Shown here: piece after piece, positions 1-13,776 of the stretch
Position numbering within the stretch: the stretch's first letter is position 1
Layout of the letters: each line of letters opens with the position of its first letter
Assembly: GCA_002794785.1 (NCBI GenBank)
Contig: NBBA01000007.1
Span: forward strand, 372,001 to 436,000
Reading direction: 5' to 3'
From: Coniferiporia sulphurascens
Taxonomy: Eukaryota; Basidiomycota; Agaricomycetes; Hymenochaetales; Hymenochaetaceae
DNA: 64,000 nucleotides
Notes under the pieces: model-generated
Seen by the model: only the letters and a program-made list of their open reading frames with translations
The model's database searches: none
Told to the model about the DNA's origin: nothing
Translations under genes and position numbers: made by a program

Positions 1-240
1 CAGTGTGAGAGGTTGTCCAACAGTATCTCCAGTTTTCAAATACCAGATTCTGAGGGAATGATCTCTAGAGCCAGACACGACATTCCTTCCATCGGGGGAG
101 TGTACAATCCATCTAATATATCCTAAGCTAACCCACCGGCCTGAATATCCCAGATATACAAGGTGTTATTACCAGAAATACAGGTTGTTATTATCAGACA
201 AGCATTCATCAGGAGAAAAAGCAACAGTCTGTTTTAAAGG
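1..240 (-). pseudogene. WD40-repeat protein fragment, frameshifted, runs off the left edge
   Basis: Read on the minus strand, bases 120 down to 1 give one clean WD40 blade with the typical pattern HSPDGRNVVSGSRDHSLRIW followed by KTGDTVGQPL. Just upstream (about 240-125) are pieces of earlier blades, VAFSPDE and SGNNTLYIWDIQAGG, but in different frames and separated by stops. WD40 blades are protein-interaction propellers; arrays of this type are common in fungal HET-E/NLR-like proteins, but no other domain is visible here. The C-terminal direction lies outside the window, so the remainder cannot be judged. It is probably a decayed copy, although short introns could explain part of the frame changes. 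Confidence 0.6.
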
Positions 241-554
241 GCGCGTCGCGGACACTCACTGTTGGGTGATACCAAAATCAAACCTGTGTTGAGATACTAC
301 GACTCTTTTGGGCTTAGTTCTTGTGTTTTTCTAGCGAGACAGCAATACCGTAGTGGGTCGAGAGCGTGGCTATCTCTGATTGACGACGTGTAGGAATGTC
401 CGGCGGGAAGCGGCCCGACCAATACATATTACAGAATAAATTGTCACGTGTTACAAACAAAGGAGACTCCCCCAGACAAATCCATTCGTCGTGATACCAA
501 AAAATACTATAGCACGTAGACGGGACCTGCTTTACGAAGGAATGAATCGTTCGT

Positions 555-1248
<694 letters not shown>

Positions 1249-2251
1249 GGCTTGTCCCTAGTCTCGACGGGGGGTTGAGGAGGAATGCCCAGACGTGCAC
1301 GCAGGCTGGCCATTTGTACCCAGCCGCGGGTGCGCTTATGAGCGGCGTTTGGCCGGCAGAATATTCCGTCGAAGACGCCTTCTTCAAAGTATCCATGCTT
1401 CAATGGCAGCAGTCCGGAGTAATTTCCACAGGGAGCAGGAACGCACATGCTGCACCGCTAATGAAAGGCCAGATAAAAGTCGCCACAGGCAAGAACGTGT
1501 ACAGGACCATGTGCGTGCAGAGATATCCTGGTTATCCTGGTGTGATGGAGAACTATCATGTGGTAGATGCTCGAAATCAAGGGTGAAGAAGCGAAAAAGA
1601 CCTTAAGGAGCACCAAGCGAAGAGCCAAATCCGAGGAGGCCACTCTTGTTTGTGTTGTAAATAGGAGGAAGGATTATAGAAACTGGCACGTTGTTCTTCA
1701 TTTCATCTATCATTGGATGTCCTTCTAGCAATACAGTATAGACGGAATATAGAAAAACCAGAGGCTTCGTTTGTCCTATTGATAGAACCGAATATGACGG
1801 CGATGAGCAAGCGCCGCCACCGGTACCGGGTGAAGGAGAACATGTAGGGTCAGTACGATGTTCCATGTGGGCCAAAGATAGCTTTTGTTGGATTGAGGTG
1901 CCGGCGACATTTAGCGAGCGATCGAGAAGAGTGGACCACGCGGCGACGCACAGATAGAACTCGTCTCTGCGCTATAGCACAGCACCAGTTTAGATAGACC
2001 ATAGCTCGTCCTATGAGCGAGTCTCAGCTCCGAGAGAGCGGTATGTCACCTAGTCGAGCACATAGCGATGATAGAAACGGACGTTTGCTACACAGGGTTG
2101 AAGACTCACGTCGGATGGTCAGACCAACCTTGAAAGGCCTCCAGACTAACGGTCGGAGTCTCAAAATGAATCAAACAAGGAAAGCCTACTCGCCGCGGCG
2201 CGTGAGCACCTGCACCATACATCCTCAAAATACTCAAAAAATTTCTTCGAC
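1249..2251. other. Intergenic region between the divergent RNase and Nop4 genes
   Basis: No gene is supported. Several 60-100 codon open frames lie on both strands but none shows a family motif, a signal peptide or a consistent intron pattern. The stretch must hold the promoters of the two divergent neighbours; I see no clear TATA box. Confidence 0.5.
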
Positions 2252-5200
2252 ATGTCTGAAGACATTGCCGTGCTAGGCAAACGAAAACAAAGGGAGGACA
2301 ATGAGGCCCTCCCAGCAGGGTCAAACAAAATTTCTCAGAACTTTGCAGGCATCCCACTTATTGCGATTTTTTTTTGCAGATCGACGCTTTTCGTCTCAAA
2401 TCTACCATACACCGCGACGTCGATAGACTTGCAAACATTGTTTTCCGACCTTGGACCTGTACGGTCTGCTTTTGTTGTACTCGAGGGTGAAGCATCCAAG
2501 GGCGTCGGATATGTGTCATTTGCAATCAAAGACGATGCCAAGACGGCGATGGAGTCCATCGAAGAGGACGGGATTACTCTGGATGGACGGAAGCTAAGAG
2601 TTCAGTGGGCAGACCGCAAGGTAAGTATCTTTCACTGTTTCGTTTTCCTTTCTGCTAATCTCATTTGATTAATTTACATATCGCTAAAGCCCAAGGACAA
2701 GACCGACACCAGTGACGTCAAAACTGAGCGCAAGGCGCCCGCTACACCGCGACAGACTCACCCCAAGTCAGCAAAGGACCCGAACGCCATCCGCACTATA
2801 GCTATTTCTGGTCTTCCCCTATCTGTCGACCAGAAGACACTATGGAAGAAGGTGCGCAAGTGCGATGGGGCGGAGAGTGCTGAGCTCGTCCCGGGAGAGA
2901 GCGGAGCAGGTAAGGCACGGCTGTCTTGAGCGTACGAAGAATCACTCATGCTTAAGGCTTGCGCAGCTCACGTCCTATTTTCGAGCCCCGCAGCGGCCGC
3001 ACGCGCTGTCGAGAAGTTGCACGCCCATGTTTTCAAAGGCGCTATTCTCTCTGTTACGCTGAAAAAACGCCTCGAGACTCTTTCGAAGGGGCCTGTCCGG
3101 AAGGACGGCACAAATTCTATTGCTGCACCGAATAATGCAAGTCGCCTCATTGTTCGCAATGTGCCATGGAACGTGAGTGAGCGGAATGAGTCGCATATAT
3201 TCGACGCCTTATAGCCTGCCTTTTAGATCACCGAAAAAGATCTTCGTGCACTCTTCCTTCCTTACGGTCCCGTGTACTCTACCACCATACCTAAGGAAAA
3301 ACCCGGTGCAGATGGGACCGAAAACAAAAAGCCCCGTGCACGTGGTTTTGCGTTTGTATGGTTTTTCTCGAAAAAAGATGCGGAACAAGCGATTGCGGGT
3401 GTCAATGGGCGCTCTGTTATGGCGGGCGCAATCGGTGCGCCGACAATGAACAAAAAAGAACGGTCGAGACTTAGGAGGCAGTTGCGGGAGAAGGAGAAAG
3501 CAGAGACGAAAGGACAGAACGAAGAAGAAGAGGCTTCAGGTGACGAAGACAAGGACGAGGACGAAGAGAAAGCTGGGGCCGAGACGCAAACAGAATTGAC
3601 CGACGCTCAGAAGGCTGGGGTGAGAGTTTTGGCAGTGGATTGGGCACTAAGTAAGGAGAAATGGGAGGAGGCAAAGGCAAAGGGATTAGATGGAGAAGCG
3701 AAAGAGGAGGAGGAAGAAGGGGAGTCTGGATCGGAGTCGGAGTCAGACGAGCACGAGCACGAAGAAGATACCGAAGGAAGTGTTAGTGGGATGGATGTAG
3801 ATGACGATCGCTCGGACGTTGATCAAGCAGTAAAGCCGACCCTTCCGCAGACGGACGTTGGTACGACCCTTTTCGTGCGCAATGTCCCCTTTGATGCGAC
3901 TGAAGATGAGCTACGCGTCTTGTGAGTATCTTTCTCGACTTGCCGACATCTCACTAATCAAATTTGCATAGATTCCGTGCGTTTGGTCCACTCCGCTACG
4001 TACGTATCACTATGGATGCAGAGAGCGGACGCTCCCGGGGGACTGCATTCGTCTGTTTCTGGAACAAAGAGGACGCGGATAAGGCAGTCCATCAGAGCGA
4101 GCTGCTGAGCCGTGAAGCAGGTCTCGACGCCCCGAAAAAGAACCCATTTGCATTACCGTCACTGTTGACACCAGACCCGTCCTCATCGCTAGCACAGGCA
4201 CTTGTGCTGCACGGTCGTACGCTTTCCGTCGCCTGTGCAGTACCGCGCGATGCAGCGGCGCGCCTCAAGGATGAGGGTGAGCGACAGCGCGAGAAAGCGG
4301 ACAAGCGTAACATGTACCTCCTGCGCGAAGGTGTCATCCTTCCTGGCACACCCGCAGCAGTAGCCTTGAGTGCGGCAGAGCTTGAAAAGCGCAACGCGTC
4401 CTTTGGTGCGAGACGCGCATTATTGAAGTCAAACCCTGCTTTGTTTGTATCGAAGACGCGGCTCTCGATCCGCCAGCTTCCCATGACTACGACAGAGCGC
4501 AGCCTCAAGCGCCTGGGTATCTACGCCGTGCGGGAGTTCGAAAAAGAGGTCAAGAGCGGGGAGCGACAGCCTCTTACTGAGGATGAGCTGCGCGAGGTCG
4601 CCGCAGATGATGAGGCGATCGACGGGGAAGAGAAGGACAAAAAGAAGGGCAGAGGCAAAAAGGGCGAGCGCGAAACGGGCGTGCGACAGGCGAAGGTCGT
4701 ACGCCAGTCCGAACGTGTGGATACGTTGACGGGTAAGGGGAAGAGCAGGGGTTACGGCTTCCTTGAGATGAAGCAGCATAGCGATGCGCTTCGCGTCCTG
4801 CGCTGGGCGAACAACAATCCCGATGTTGGACAGTTGCTGGAGGAATGGTGGAAGGCGGAGGTCGAAGAACTCATAAAGACTTTAGGAGCGGCTGCGAAAA
4901 AGCCGAAGGCGAAAGAAGGGGACGAGGAGAGTGAGGATGTCGAAACACGAATTAGGCGATTGAAAAAAGAGCTCGAGCACCTGAAGTCCGGTGAGGGACG
5001 CAAGTCTGCGAAGACGCTCATCATCGAATTCTCCATTGAAAATGCGCAAGTCGTGAATCGACGAAGGGAGAAGATGGAGGTGTGTAGTACTGCTAGTATC
5101 CCCAACTATCCTCACGCTAAAGAAATTCCTTTCTTTTCAGACAGCAAAGTCACCGTCGGTGTCATCTCGTCCAAGGCCAGCGGGCCGCGGAGAAAATATC

Positions 5201-5392
5201 TCCGATGACCACGATAGTAGCAAGCCGTCGAAAAGACGAAAGGTCGACGAAGATACGCCGACTAAGAAGGCGCCCGCACTAAGACTGAAGAGGGAAGGTC
5301 CTATCGGTAATGATCCCCCTAAGTCGAGCAACGCCCTAGGGAGCCTCATTGGACGCAAAAGAAAGATGCGTAAGACAAGGGGAAAGGCTTAA
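2252..5392 (+). CDS. NOP4: Nop4-type nucleolar RNA-binding protein with four RRMs (7 exons)
   Basis: Nucleolar protein needed for 60S ribosomal subunit assembly and 27S pre-rRNA processing (yeast Nop4, human RBM28). Exons 2252-2319, 2380-2620, 2690-2909, 2967-3172, 3227-3921, 3972-5079 and 5141-5392 join to 929 aa. RRM1 begins near residue 24 (STLFVSNLPYTATS), RRM2 near 136 (TIAISGLPLSVD), RRM3 near 236 (RLIVRNVPWN/ITEKDL) and RRM4 near 457 (TTLFVRNVPFDATEDEL, then RSRGTAFVCFW). A long acidic Glu/Asp/Ser linker separates RRM3 and RRM4, and the tail is basic, ending SLIGRKRKMRKTRGKA, as in this family. The first intron (60 nt, a multiple of 3) could be read through without a stop; removing it gives the normal spacing LPAG-STLFV. 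It is longer than yeast Nop4 (685 aa) because of the linker and tail. Confidence 0.92.
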
Positions 5393-5709
5393 ACTAATAC
5401 TGGATTACGGGTGCCTCCTGTATTTGTAGGTGTGTACCCTAACTTTGAGAGCTCGTACTAAGGATCACCTAACGTCTGCCTTTTAGGACTAGCTTATATA
5501 ACTACTGTTGTTTTGCTTCAATAAAAGTAGTCCATACGTCTGATCGTGTCGATAAAAATAATAACCCGCTTGAACTGGAATACCCTATCCACCTGACTAT
5601 CGTTGTCTTAAACGGATGGCTGGGACCCTTCATTAGCGTGAACCATTTCACCCCAGCTCCGTCTGTATATTGCTAATCTACGCCGCCAAAGAAGAACCGC
5701 GGCCGCACT
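5393..5709. other. Short tandem-gene spacer
   Basis: About 320 bp between the Nop4 stop and the first possible start of the transporter. It must contain the Nop4 3' UTR (an AATAAAA-like string lies near 5519) and the transporter promoter. No other feature is seen. Confidence 0.5.
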
Positions 5710-8700
5710 ATGGATGGTAGCGGTGTACCCTTGGACAGCTTTCGACTGGTTGATGTGAGTGTCTCATACTACTCCCTGGCGGATACTTACAGTGAATTTG
5801 GCCAACATAAGGCGGCCATTATTAGCCTTCATGCTAGCATCACCTCACGTTTCGAAAGGATTGCTGAACTAGCCCCACTATTCGCTTACCTGCCCTTTCA
5901 CGCTGGATGGTGAACCTTGGCTAACCTGCGTTCTTAGGTCGATGCCGTCAACACTCTTCAAGTTATAAGAGTCCAATATCAACTGACTCGATACGCTCCC
6001 CATCATTTGTCCTCTTCCTTCAACTGTCTTATTATGGTATACCCAGCTGCACTGTCCCCTTTTTCGATCGACGAAGAAAGAGGGGAGCCCTCTGGCCTGT
6101 TGACCCAACCACCCAGGCCGACATTGATCATCCAAGAATATGTGGATATGCAATCTGAACCTTACACTCCCCTAGCAGACGCAGGTGCTGGCCACCCTAG
6201 CGGCGATATATTGACGTTTCCGCAGCCGGCGATTATCCTGAAAAATGCCCGGGAACAAGCTTTCCAGCCGTTCATCAAGTTCGACTTTGAACCCGCTGAC
6301 TTCGTGGAACGCCGAAGGGAGAATCGCTCAAGACATCGATTGTCTTCGTCGTCGCACGTATCTCTAACTCACTTTGACCCGGAGGGCGTTGAAAATCTTT
6401 GTAAACATTTGGCTGGAGCTTCGCGTGCCTCTTCCGCGAGAGGCGGCTCTGCGGGCGAGAATGAAGTGTGCAGCCCAGACTCAGATTGCACTGTCGAAGA
6501 CGAACTCCCCGCAATAGAACTTCATATGCACGCTGAGCATGCACAAAAGTTTTCGTTCGGGAGTAAAGAGGATGCACAGCCTGGCCTGTCTTTGGATACC
6601 GTTGGACCTGACGAGCTATACAAAAAGAGGGCTGTACCGCCTTTCGATCTGGAATTGGCGCTTAAGGAAACTATCAAGCAGTAAGTAGCTATTATACAAT
6701 AAAAACTCCGTATCATAAGTTATTTGCAGGCATGACACGCAACAAATGCCACCCCGTAATCTTGGTTTAGCTTTCAAAGACCTTTGTATTTTCGGCTTGG
6801 ACACAAGCCCTTCTTCCGGAAGTGCGATCCAACCGACTTTGGGCTCAATCTTAAATCCCCTTGAATGGATGAAGAATCTGCTCAGGATGCGACGTCCGCG
6901 TACCAGAAGAATCATATCAGGATTTGAGGGAGTCGTTAATCCTGGAGAGATGCTGCGTAGGCCCTTCACCATCCCTTCCCCCTCATCTATTAACTAGTTC
7001 GTTCTCAGTCGTACTCGGCCGACCAGGCTCTGGATGCAGCTCGCTGTTGAAGGCCCTCGCAAATCAGACGGACGAATTTATTCATGTACTTGGTGAAAGA
7101 CGCTATGATTCGCTCACCCTGCATGAAGTAAGAGAAACATGTAAAGGGGATGTTATCTATTTCCCGGAAGAGTGAGTGCCACTAAGTTGCAAATTGTTCA
7201 TGAAGGGTCTTAAGCCGTTGCCGTACACGTGCTGCTAGTGCTGTTCATTTCCCGACGCTCACCGTTCAGCAGACGATATCTTTTGCTGCAAAAGTGCGCG
7301 CCTCCACTCGTGACCTGCGTTCGGGTTATCCCGAACACATAACGGCCGTTCTGATGACAATTTTTGGTTTGAGGTAAGTCCGAGTCATCGCACTATCTTT
7401 TTAGACCATTAAGCGTTTCCAAGACACGTAAAGGATTCCCGAATCGGCAACGGGAATATGCGTGGCATCTCAGAAGGCGAGAGGAGACGTGTTTCTATTT
7501 GCGAAGCCTTGGCCGCTGGTGCTTTGCTAGGCTGTTGGGACGACTCAACATGCGGCCTGGATGCCTCGACAGCTATCGAATTCGGGAGAGCACTCCGCAT
7601 CGCGACAGATCTCGCAGGACTGACGACGATCGTTAGCGTTCGTCAGGCTGGTGATGCACTGTATCAGCTTTTTGACAAAGTCTGTGTAATCGGAGAAGGT
7701 CGAATGTACTATTACGGAAGAACGGATGCTGCTAAAGAATATTTCACAAATCTTGGATATATGCCTCATCCGAGACAATCGGTCGCAGACTTTTTGGTAT
7801 CTGGTAAGCATTCACTATCTTGACTTACGGGGAGGAGTTCTGTGAGTAACGTTCATTTAGTGACTGACCCCGACGGACGGATGCCCTTCTCACACCCTTC
7901 CTTCCCTATTCCAAATTCCTCGGAGGAATTTGCGCGCGCGTTCCATAAGACTCTAATGGGGCAGGAAAACCGGTCCGAATTGATTGGTTACTGGCAAGAT
8001 TCTATCAATCGCGAATACCCTGTGAAGATTGCTCCGGATGGGAGTCACACGACGCGATCGAAGCGTGTTGTCAGTTTGACAAACCAGTTGCGAGTACTAG
8101 TGCTAAGAAGATGTCAAATCCTTTGGAGCCTGCGGGCTATGACAATGTTAGAACTAGTGTAAGTTCCATTTTGGGAGCCTAGTAAAAAAACAAGGCGATA
8201 ATGGATTCGTAGGTTTTATGCTTCGCAGGCCGCTCTCGTGGGCACGATGTATTTACTCATGCCTCAATCTACTGCAACATTTTTCTCCAGGGGCGGGATC
8301 ATGTACTACATCGTTCTATTTGAAGTGCTTTCCGCCGCGGTTGAAGCACCATCCGTACGTTCTAATCGGACCATTGTCGTTCGCCAACAAAAGGCTGCTA
8401 TGTACCACCCATTCGCCGAAGCACTCGCCTTCACAATCGTTGATACTCCGCTAGCTATAGTTCTTCATATGGTATTCGCGATCATCGTTTACTTCCTGGC
8501 TGGCATGCAAAGAACGGCCGGACAATTTCTTACTTTTGTGGCTATCGTATTGGCCATTGCTTTAACTATGAAAGCCTTTTTCCGGGCGATTACGGCTGCT
8601 TTCAAGTCGTCGAATAGTGCTCAGGTAACTTGCAGCATGACGGCGTTGATCTCCTTACTCTATACAGGTTTGCCAGTACCGGAATCAAGCCTAGTGAGTG

Positions 8701-11700
8701 GGCTCTCTTGGCTCAAATGGATCGATGTGAGTTCAGCCAGGGTCTTTCCTGCGAGTATTCTTCTCACGGAGGTGGATCACAATATAGCCATTGCGCTATG
8801 GGTTTGAGGCACTCATGACTAATGAATTCCATAATCTCAACGCACCTTGCTCCCAATTTATTCCGCGGGGACCGGGTTACGGGGGAGTTTCCCTCTCCAA
8901 TCGAATATGTTCTACTCCAGGCTCGATTGCGGGTCAAGCGAGCGTTGAGGGAAGGCGGTACCTCGCATTGGTATATGATTACTCATATGATAGTCTACGG
9001 ATGGTCAGCACGTTCCTTCTCTACTTCGTTTTCCAGAAGTAATCAGCATTTCAGAATCTGGGTGTAATCTTTGCGTTCGCTTTGGTATTCGTCGCTTGCT
9101 TTCTCTTCTTTTCAGAATGGAATGCCTCCGGGGCGAAGAAGAAATCCGTACTCTTCAAACACGGCTTCCGAAAACAAGACGAAAACAATTTTCAGAGACG
9201 TATCCGACATTCCTTAGATGACTCTCATGGTGCGGAGCACGAGGTGCCCTTGGTAAACGTCTTCGCCTGGAAAAATATACAGTACGGGGTCTCAGGGGAC
9301 TCAGGCGAGATATTACTGGATAATATCTCTGGACATGTCGCCCCCGGAAAGCTCGTTGCGTTGATGGGAGAATGCGGCTCCGGGAAGGTAGGCCTCACAA
9401 AACAGAGGTTTACTTATTGGCTCACAAAACCCTGTGTCCATCCAGACGACGTTGCTTAATGTTCTTGCCGGACATCAAGAAGGCGGAAATATTTCTGGTG
9501 AATTTTTTTTCAATGGTCGACCTCTTCCATCTGATTTCTATTCGCAAATGTAAGTTCATATTTAGAAGTATTACGTATATATTATAACAGATGCCAACTT
9601 TCCCTAGCGGGTACTGTCAACAGGACGATGCACACACGGCTGAGCAAACTGTCCGCGAGGCTCTGCTTTTCTCCGCTAAACTCCGTCAGTCAACGTCGGT
9701 TCCGCTTGCGGAGAAAGAAGCCTAGTAAGCATAGAATCCGTCTCCCCAAAACATGCGCTGAAGTGCATATGTAAAGTGTGGAGTCTTGCCTCAAGATGTG
9801 TGGCTTAGACGCCTACGCAGATGCGATTGTCGGTACACTGGGGCTTGAACATCAGAAGAGGACTACGATTGGCGTTGAGCTCGCAGCTCAGCCAAAACTG
9901 CTACTTTTCCTTGACGAACCCACGAGCGGACTGGATTCTCAAGCGGCATTGGCCATTATAGGGTTACTACGAGACCTCGCTAACCTGGGGCAAGCTATTT
10001 TGTGCACCATTCAGCAGCCTTCAGGCGAAATATTCCAGAATTTTGATCAACTGCTCCTGCTTCGCAAGGGAGGGAAGATGGTCTACTTCGGGGATATTGG
10101 GCCGGACTGCGAAACCATAATCAAATATTTCGAAAGTAATGGTGCCAGACCCTGCGGTCCCTCGACGAATCCGTGAGTCGCCGTTTTGTAAGACGACTCG
10201 CGAGCTCATTTGAATTGTAGGACTGACTGGATGATGGACGTTGTCCGCGCTGAGAATACGGCCTTTATACCAATCGACTGGAGCGATCGGTGGCTCCGTT
10301 CTGTGGAGGTCGCAAAAATCCGGCAGGAGATACAGTCACTGCAAAAGAGAGGATACGAAGGTCCCACAGCAAAACCCGTCTTGACATTAAGACCCAAATT
10401 TTGGGCGAGCTGGTGGTATCAGCTGCGAACCCTGATAGGCAGAGGTTTCATGGTATACTGGAGAAAGCCATATTATCTCCTGACAAAATTCTTCTTAAAT
10501 ATCGTCTTTGGCCTGTTCATCGGTTTCACATTCTTCGAAAGCCAGGATTCGATTCAGGGAACCCAGAACAAGCTCTTCGTGCGTGTCGTAAATCGTAGCC
10601 AATTTAAACACCTCTGCTCATTTCTAACTCTGCCTGCCGTCTTTACAGGCAGTATTTATGGTCACTTTCGTATGCATACCCATCGCAATCGCGCTTCAGG
10701 CGGTTTTTCTAGAATCGCGGCGCATCTACGAAGTCCGCGAGCGCCACAGCTACATGTACAGCTGGACGGCGCTCTTAGCCTCGCAGCTCCTAGTAGAGCT
10801 GCCTTGGAACATCATTTCCTCTATCCTCCTCTTCTCGGCATGGTACTGGCCCATCGGCTTCGAGATCAATCGAGCAGCATATACTCTCCTCATGCTTGGA
10901 CTCGTCTTCCCAATCTACTACACGACGCTCGCACAAGCGATCGCGTCCATTTGCCCTAGCGCAGAAGCATCATCTCTTCTCTTTGGCCTACTCTTTGCTT
11001 TCCTGGGCACTTTGTAAGCTTTACGCACTTTTATACGTAGCAACATAGATCTTACTCACTTGTACTGGTAGAAACGGCGTGCTCCAGCCCTTCGGCCAGC
11101 TCGGCTGGTGGAGATGGGCGTATCGCGCATCGCCGCTCACCTACCTCATTGAGGGCCTCGTCGGACAAGGTACGTAGCGCTCAGCCCCAGCTCATCCAGA
11201 CATCTTCCCATCTCTTACCGCGAACTCACCCCGGCACACCACGCAGTTCTCGGCCAACAGCAGATCAAATGCGCTGCCACTGAGTTTTTCGTGCTCGATC
11301 CACCTGCAGGGCGCACCTGCGCGAACTACCTCGCCACGTTCGTGAGCGGGTTCGGCGGGTACGTTGCGAACCCTGCAGCGACGCGCGCGTGCCAGTACTG
11401 CGTGGCGCGCACGACGGACGAGTTCCTCGAGACGCGCTTCAACATTGCGTACGCGCATCGCTGGCGCGCGGTGGGAGTCGTCCTCGGCGCGTCCGTGTTC
11501 AACGTGAGTGCGAAATCCCGCTTTTCTTTTTTCGGTACGTTGTACCTTGTCTTTCTTTCTTTTTTTTTTTTTTTTTTGCAATTTCTCCCCTTCCCCCCCG
11601 CTTGAACTCGAAACTAAGAACTCGAAATTCGGACCGTGATCCGGACAGGTCGTCCTCCTATACGTCTGCACCTACCTCTTCAGGCTCCGCACAATCCGCT

Positions 11701-11756
11701 TCCGCCCCCGTCTGCGCCTAAGCCCTCAACTACCCTTTTTCGGCCGGCAGGGGTGA
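5710..11756 (+). CDS. PDR-type (ABCG full-size) ABC transporter, 18 exons
   Basis: Plasma-membrane drug/lipid exporter with the PDR order NBD1-TMD1-NBD2-TMD2. Exons: 5710-5754, 5938-6680, 6730-6956, 7009-7171, 7239-7373, 7424-7803, 7861-8158, 8213-8726, 8788-9003, 9055-9387, 9446-9549, 9608-9724, 9777-10172, 10221-10578, 10649-11013, 11072-11169, 11247-11503 and 11649-11756, giving 1618 aa. NBD1 has the PDR-degenerate Walker [22 protein letters not shown], signature [10 protein letters not shown] (usually VSGGERKRVS) and [12 protein letters not shown]2 has Walker [27 protein letters not shown] and [13 protein letters not shown]. The end has the PDR cysteine pattern ([15 protein letters not shown]) before the last helix. 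The first 15-codon exon is the weakest part; an in-frame ATG at 6034 would give about 1571 aa. The N-terminal extension is long and Ser-rich. Substrate cannot be told. Confidence 0.92.
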
Positions 11757-12640
11757 GGTGCCGGTACTGATCCACAAAGCCCAAGACCAAAGACACCCTC
11801 ACCTTTCATTATCGGTCACTCAACTTGAAGTATAAACAACAAACAACCATTGTCGCCCGTCACGTCCCTCGTTCCCGCATTCACCCTTGCATTCGCATTC
11901 ACCGCTATCCACCATCTCTTTTTTCTTTTTTTAGAGCAGCTTGAGATACTGGAGTACACTTTCTTGGACGTCTCTCTGCCTATTCTCCGGATCCGAGTCA
12001 GCCCGCAGCAACGGACCCGGACCCCGAACTTCCGAACCCGGCTTAATCCCAACACCCCCGCCGGGAACTACACAACTGCGCAGAAGCTCTGAGGAAGAGT
12101 CTCAACTTCACCTTTCTCAGTCCCGTTTCGCTTTTTTGCGGGTACACAGGCCCGGACCCCAGTGACCAGCAGGCAATCCTAACCTTGATTACTTTGATCC
12201 CTACCCCCTTTTGAATTATTCTTTTACTACCAATTCCTCTCGACACAACCGGGGTATTTACCCCGGCGCCCGCATATGTATCCCATCGTACGCTCCTTCA
12301 ACCTTTCCATATATCCATACACTGTATACTGTATACATGTACCTGTGGGCCTCGAAACCCCGATCCAGGTCCAGTTCACACTCCTTTGTTTCGTCATCTT
12401 CACCTTGCCCTAAAGCCCCATCCAGCCCACTCCTTTAATCTCCCGTCTTCGTCTTCACCCCCTCCTCCGTCTCTTCGTCTTACTCCATACGCATACCCGA
12501 GCCCAACATCCACTCGAAACATTCAAGCATCCGAGTCGTGAGGGACACTCAAGGACTCTACTTCCATAGCACAAAGTACCACATACATGTACATACAACC
12601 CCCTTCAACCCCGCTCGGAGATAAGCAATCCAACTCCCCG

Positions 12641-12712
12641 TCCGTATCCGTATCCGTATCCGTATCCGCTTTTTGCACAGTTTAAACCTTCCTTTCCTTT
12701 CCTTTCCTTTCT
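12641..12712. repeat. Microsatellite pair: (TATCCG)n and (CCTTT)n
   Basis: Four and a half copies of TATCCG are followed 20 bp later by about five CCTTT units. Both are simple tandem repeats read directly from the sequence. Confidence 0.85.
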
Positions 12713-12980
12713 TACTTCCTTTTTTCGCCATAACCAAAAATACCACACAACCACGTTCCTTCCGCTCCCCGTCCCGGACCCCGAACCCCGAATCCTGATC
12801 TCCGATATACCCCGGCGGTCCCACATAGTACTTACTGTACATACTTCTCTTCACACGTCCACCGTGACACTCCCTCGCTCCTTTCTTGAAAAAGCCCGAC
12901 TGGTACTTCTACCCCCGCACAATTAACCAGTCCTTACACGTACCTACTTTCCCATATCCTAAACCACACCTATACATAAA

Positions 12981-13020
12981 ACAAAGACAAAACAAAACAA
13001 AACAGACAGACAGACAGACA
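12981..13020. repeat. Microsatellite: AAAAC units followed by (GACA)n
   Basis: The tract runs acaaagacaaaacaaaac and then four to five GACA units. It is a simple repeat with no sign of function. Confidence 0.8.
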
Positions 13021-13776
13021 AAAGAATAAGGCACCTCCAAAAATATAATCAATTATCACAACCGTTTGTCATAAAAAGTACACGTCCGGAAATGGAACCG
13101 GGACCTCCTATCCCCTCCCCGCGAACCCCTTCCACTACAAAGTTCATACATCACAAACCTTCAGACGCCACCCCGTTGACGGCCATGGGCGAGAAGATCG
13201 ATGCGCAGTGCCAGTAGGAAACAACGGGCAACGATAAAAATAGCACTGCCGTTGATTTCTCAAAGCGAGGCTTGGTAGTCAACGAAATACGTAAAAAAAA
13301 ACCAAGCCTCGGGACCCAAAGGTACGAGACGCGAAGTATGGGGGAGCGGATCGAAGGAACCGGATCGGGATCATAAAAAAATAATACAAGAACGGGCCGA
13401 AGAAATTAGGAAGTGGAAGAACAGGGGAAAAGAATAGAGGAAATAAGAAATAAGGGAGACAACCGGGGAACTTGTATTGACCTTGGAAGGATGCCGATAG
13501 AGGGGGACGAAACTTCGGAGAACCCTGGTAATGTGGATGGATGCGGAGATAAGGCTGGGTAAAAGATAAAAGATACAAACACAAATAATGTCGACAGACA
13601 CTAGAAAAGAAGTTGTACAGTGGGAGGTCGAAGAAAGAAAACCTTCAACGCTTCCGTCTTCGTTGGGAGGAGTCCGTGGCAAGAAAAAAAAAACAAGAAT
13701 AAATATGATCCGTTTGTTCATTGCTCCTTATGTGTTACTCATAACTAAGAAGGGAAGAATGTGAGTGATCAGCGTT

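Larger units (their letters stand above)
11757..13776. other. 2-kb convergent intergenic region, pyrimidine-rich with microsatellites
   Basis: This lies between the 3' ends of the transporter and the C2H2 gene. The plus strand is strongly C/T-rich from about 11,800 to 13,000. Short tandem tracts stand out: TATCCG hexamers at about 12641-12668, CCTTT pentamers at about 12687-12712, and AAAAC then GACA units at about 12981-13020. The open frames here are products of these repeats and carry no family motif. Confidence 0.6.

Noticed and set aside
1275..1606. Two overlapping plus-strand frames upstream of the RNase gene
   Set aside because: Neither has a motif or codon bias; they lie in the divergent promoter region.
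12558..12854. Minus-strand frame with Gly/Tyr/Arg repeats
   Set aside because: The repeats are only the translation of the TATCCG and CCTTT microsatellites.
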